26,569 bases of DNA, from contig JBGSKY010000316.1 in NCBI GenBank assembly GCA_041740995.1, positions 1-26,569 on the forward strand, in the 5' to 3' direction. This DNA comes from JBGSKY01 sp041740995. Its GTDB lineage: Bacteria; Planctomycetota; Planctomycetia; Pirellulales; Pirellulaceae. This document shows, piece by piece, positions 25,874-26,569 of this stretch. The notes under the pieces were generated by a model. It worked only from the letters and a program-made list of their open reading frames with translations, made no database searches and had not been told where the DNA came from. Positions within the stretch are counted from its first letter, which is position 1. Every line of letters starts with the position of its first letter. The translations under genes were made by a program, and so were the position numbers.

Positions 25874-26569
25874 ACTCGGTTCTTGACCGGCCCTCCGAAA
25901 CGCTTGGAATCGAGAGTTTAACGTCTTTGGAAAAACATGGCAGCGATACTGCAGCTTCAATCGCCGAAACTTCGCTAAACCTCGACTTAATTCTTTCGAT
26001 ATGTCACTTTCGGCATTACTTTAGAACTGAGCATCAGAATTAGAGATTTCGATTTCCGATCTGGTTAGCCGAGTTTCGTATCTAAGGCAACCGTGATTCG
26101 GTTTGTCGGTGGCAAGGGGCAGCCTTACCTCGTTTCCTATCTACAAGCCGGTCTTGCTGCACTCGAAATGAAGATGGATTCGGGGCCGATCACTCCGAAA
26201 CAATGCAAAGCTTTTACTCCTATTCAGAAGACGCAGCGATTGCTCGCGCGTCAACAGGGAAACGTAGCGATTGTTATCGCAAGCCGTCTTGCCCAGCTTC
26301 CGCTCAAACACCCCGATATCGACACCTGATTCGCAGAAACTGGTCTATTCCACGGGGCTCGGCCATTTGGCGTGATCGCTGGCCATCGATGCGTGCTTGC
26401 TGGGATCATTGGGGGAGCGTCGGCTGGGACATCCGCCTCTGTCAAATTCACCAAACACGATTTCAAGTTGGGCCACATTTATTGCGGCCATAAAACATTG
26501 GGGAGGAACGAGGCGAACAAGTACCGTCGGTGGATTTTCACGACCAATTTCAATCTATTCCTTTGGGTT
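25874..26569. other. right-end region without a supported gene
   Basis: About 700 bases. Short frames exist on both strands: plus 26093-26329 from GTG, 78 aa; minus 26478-26251, 75 aa; plus 26203-26493, 96 aa. None has a recognisable domain, and they overlap each other. In the frame of 26093 the reading is open again after its TGA from about 26330 to the window end. It has a possible GTG at 26372 and a Gly/Ala-rich hydrophobic stretch (VLAGIIGGASAGTSASV), so a gene could begin here and run off the edge, but this is very weak. No RNA gene, repeat array or insertion sequence was seen. Confidence 0.4.

Noticed and set aside
26093..26329. 78-codon plus-strand frame at the right end
   Set aside because: GTG start, no recognisable domain, and overlapping frames of similar quality on both strands; mentioned only in the regional note.
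1..26569. CRISPR arrays, tRNA or rRNA genes, insertion sequences
   Set aside because: No regularly spaced repeats, tRNA-like cloverleaf, rRNA sequence, transposase or paired terminal repeats were recognised by reading; a tool search could still find weak ones.

Overview
The window is almost entirely one minus-strand biosynthetic locus, read from right to left, for a lipid-primed hybrid polyketide/nonribosomal peptide (a lipopeptide). The host is probably a planctomycete of the Pirellulaceae/Rhodopirellula type. That rests on protein style, moderate base composition, weak or absent Shine-Dalgarno sequences and the small DUF1003 neighbour. It is inference, because no phylogenetic marker gene is present.

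Layout in transcription order: a DUF1003 membrane protein (about 25873-25175), probably outside the cluster; a loosely packed 427-bp region; an Sfp-type 4'-phosphopantetheinyl transferase (24747-23983); a 316-bp gap; PKS1 (23666-15792: FAAL-ACP-KS-AT-degenerate DH-KR-ACP); a 217-226-bp gap with a perfect 13-bp palindrome; PKS2 (15565-13121: KS-carrier with the AT missing); the NRPS (13128-4201: C-A-T-C-A-T-C-T-TE, with no A domain in the last module); a SyrD/PvdE-like cyclic-peptide ABC exporter (4201-2498); a MacA-like adaptor (2501-1239); and a MacB-like ABC permease (1246 to beyond the left edge). From PKS2 to MacB every junction overlaps by 1-8 bases, so these genes are almost certainly one translationally coupled operon.

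How the parts should work together (inference from domain order): FAAL adenylates a free fatty acid and loads ACP1. The PKS1 KS and AT add malonate, and the B-type KR leaves a 3-hydroxyl that the dead DH cannot remove. PKS2 may add another C2 unit if malonate is supplied in trans, and would leave it as a ketone. The NRPS adds two amino acids and perhaps a third loaded in trans, then the TE releases the product. The PPTase arms all five carrier domains. The two export systems move the product across the inner membrane and envelope, as PvdE plus PvdRT do for pyoverdine.

The most interesting points are the A-less C-T-TE terminal module (SyrE of syringomycin is the precedent), the cleanly excised AT of PKS2, the DH-like domain without its histidine motif, and the two adjacent exporters. 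No RNA genes, CRISPR arrays, insertion sequences, regulators or tailoring enzymes were recognised. The last ~700 bases on the right hold nothing I can name.
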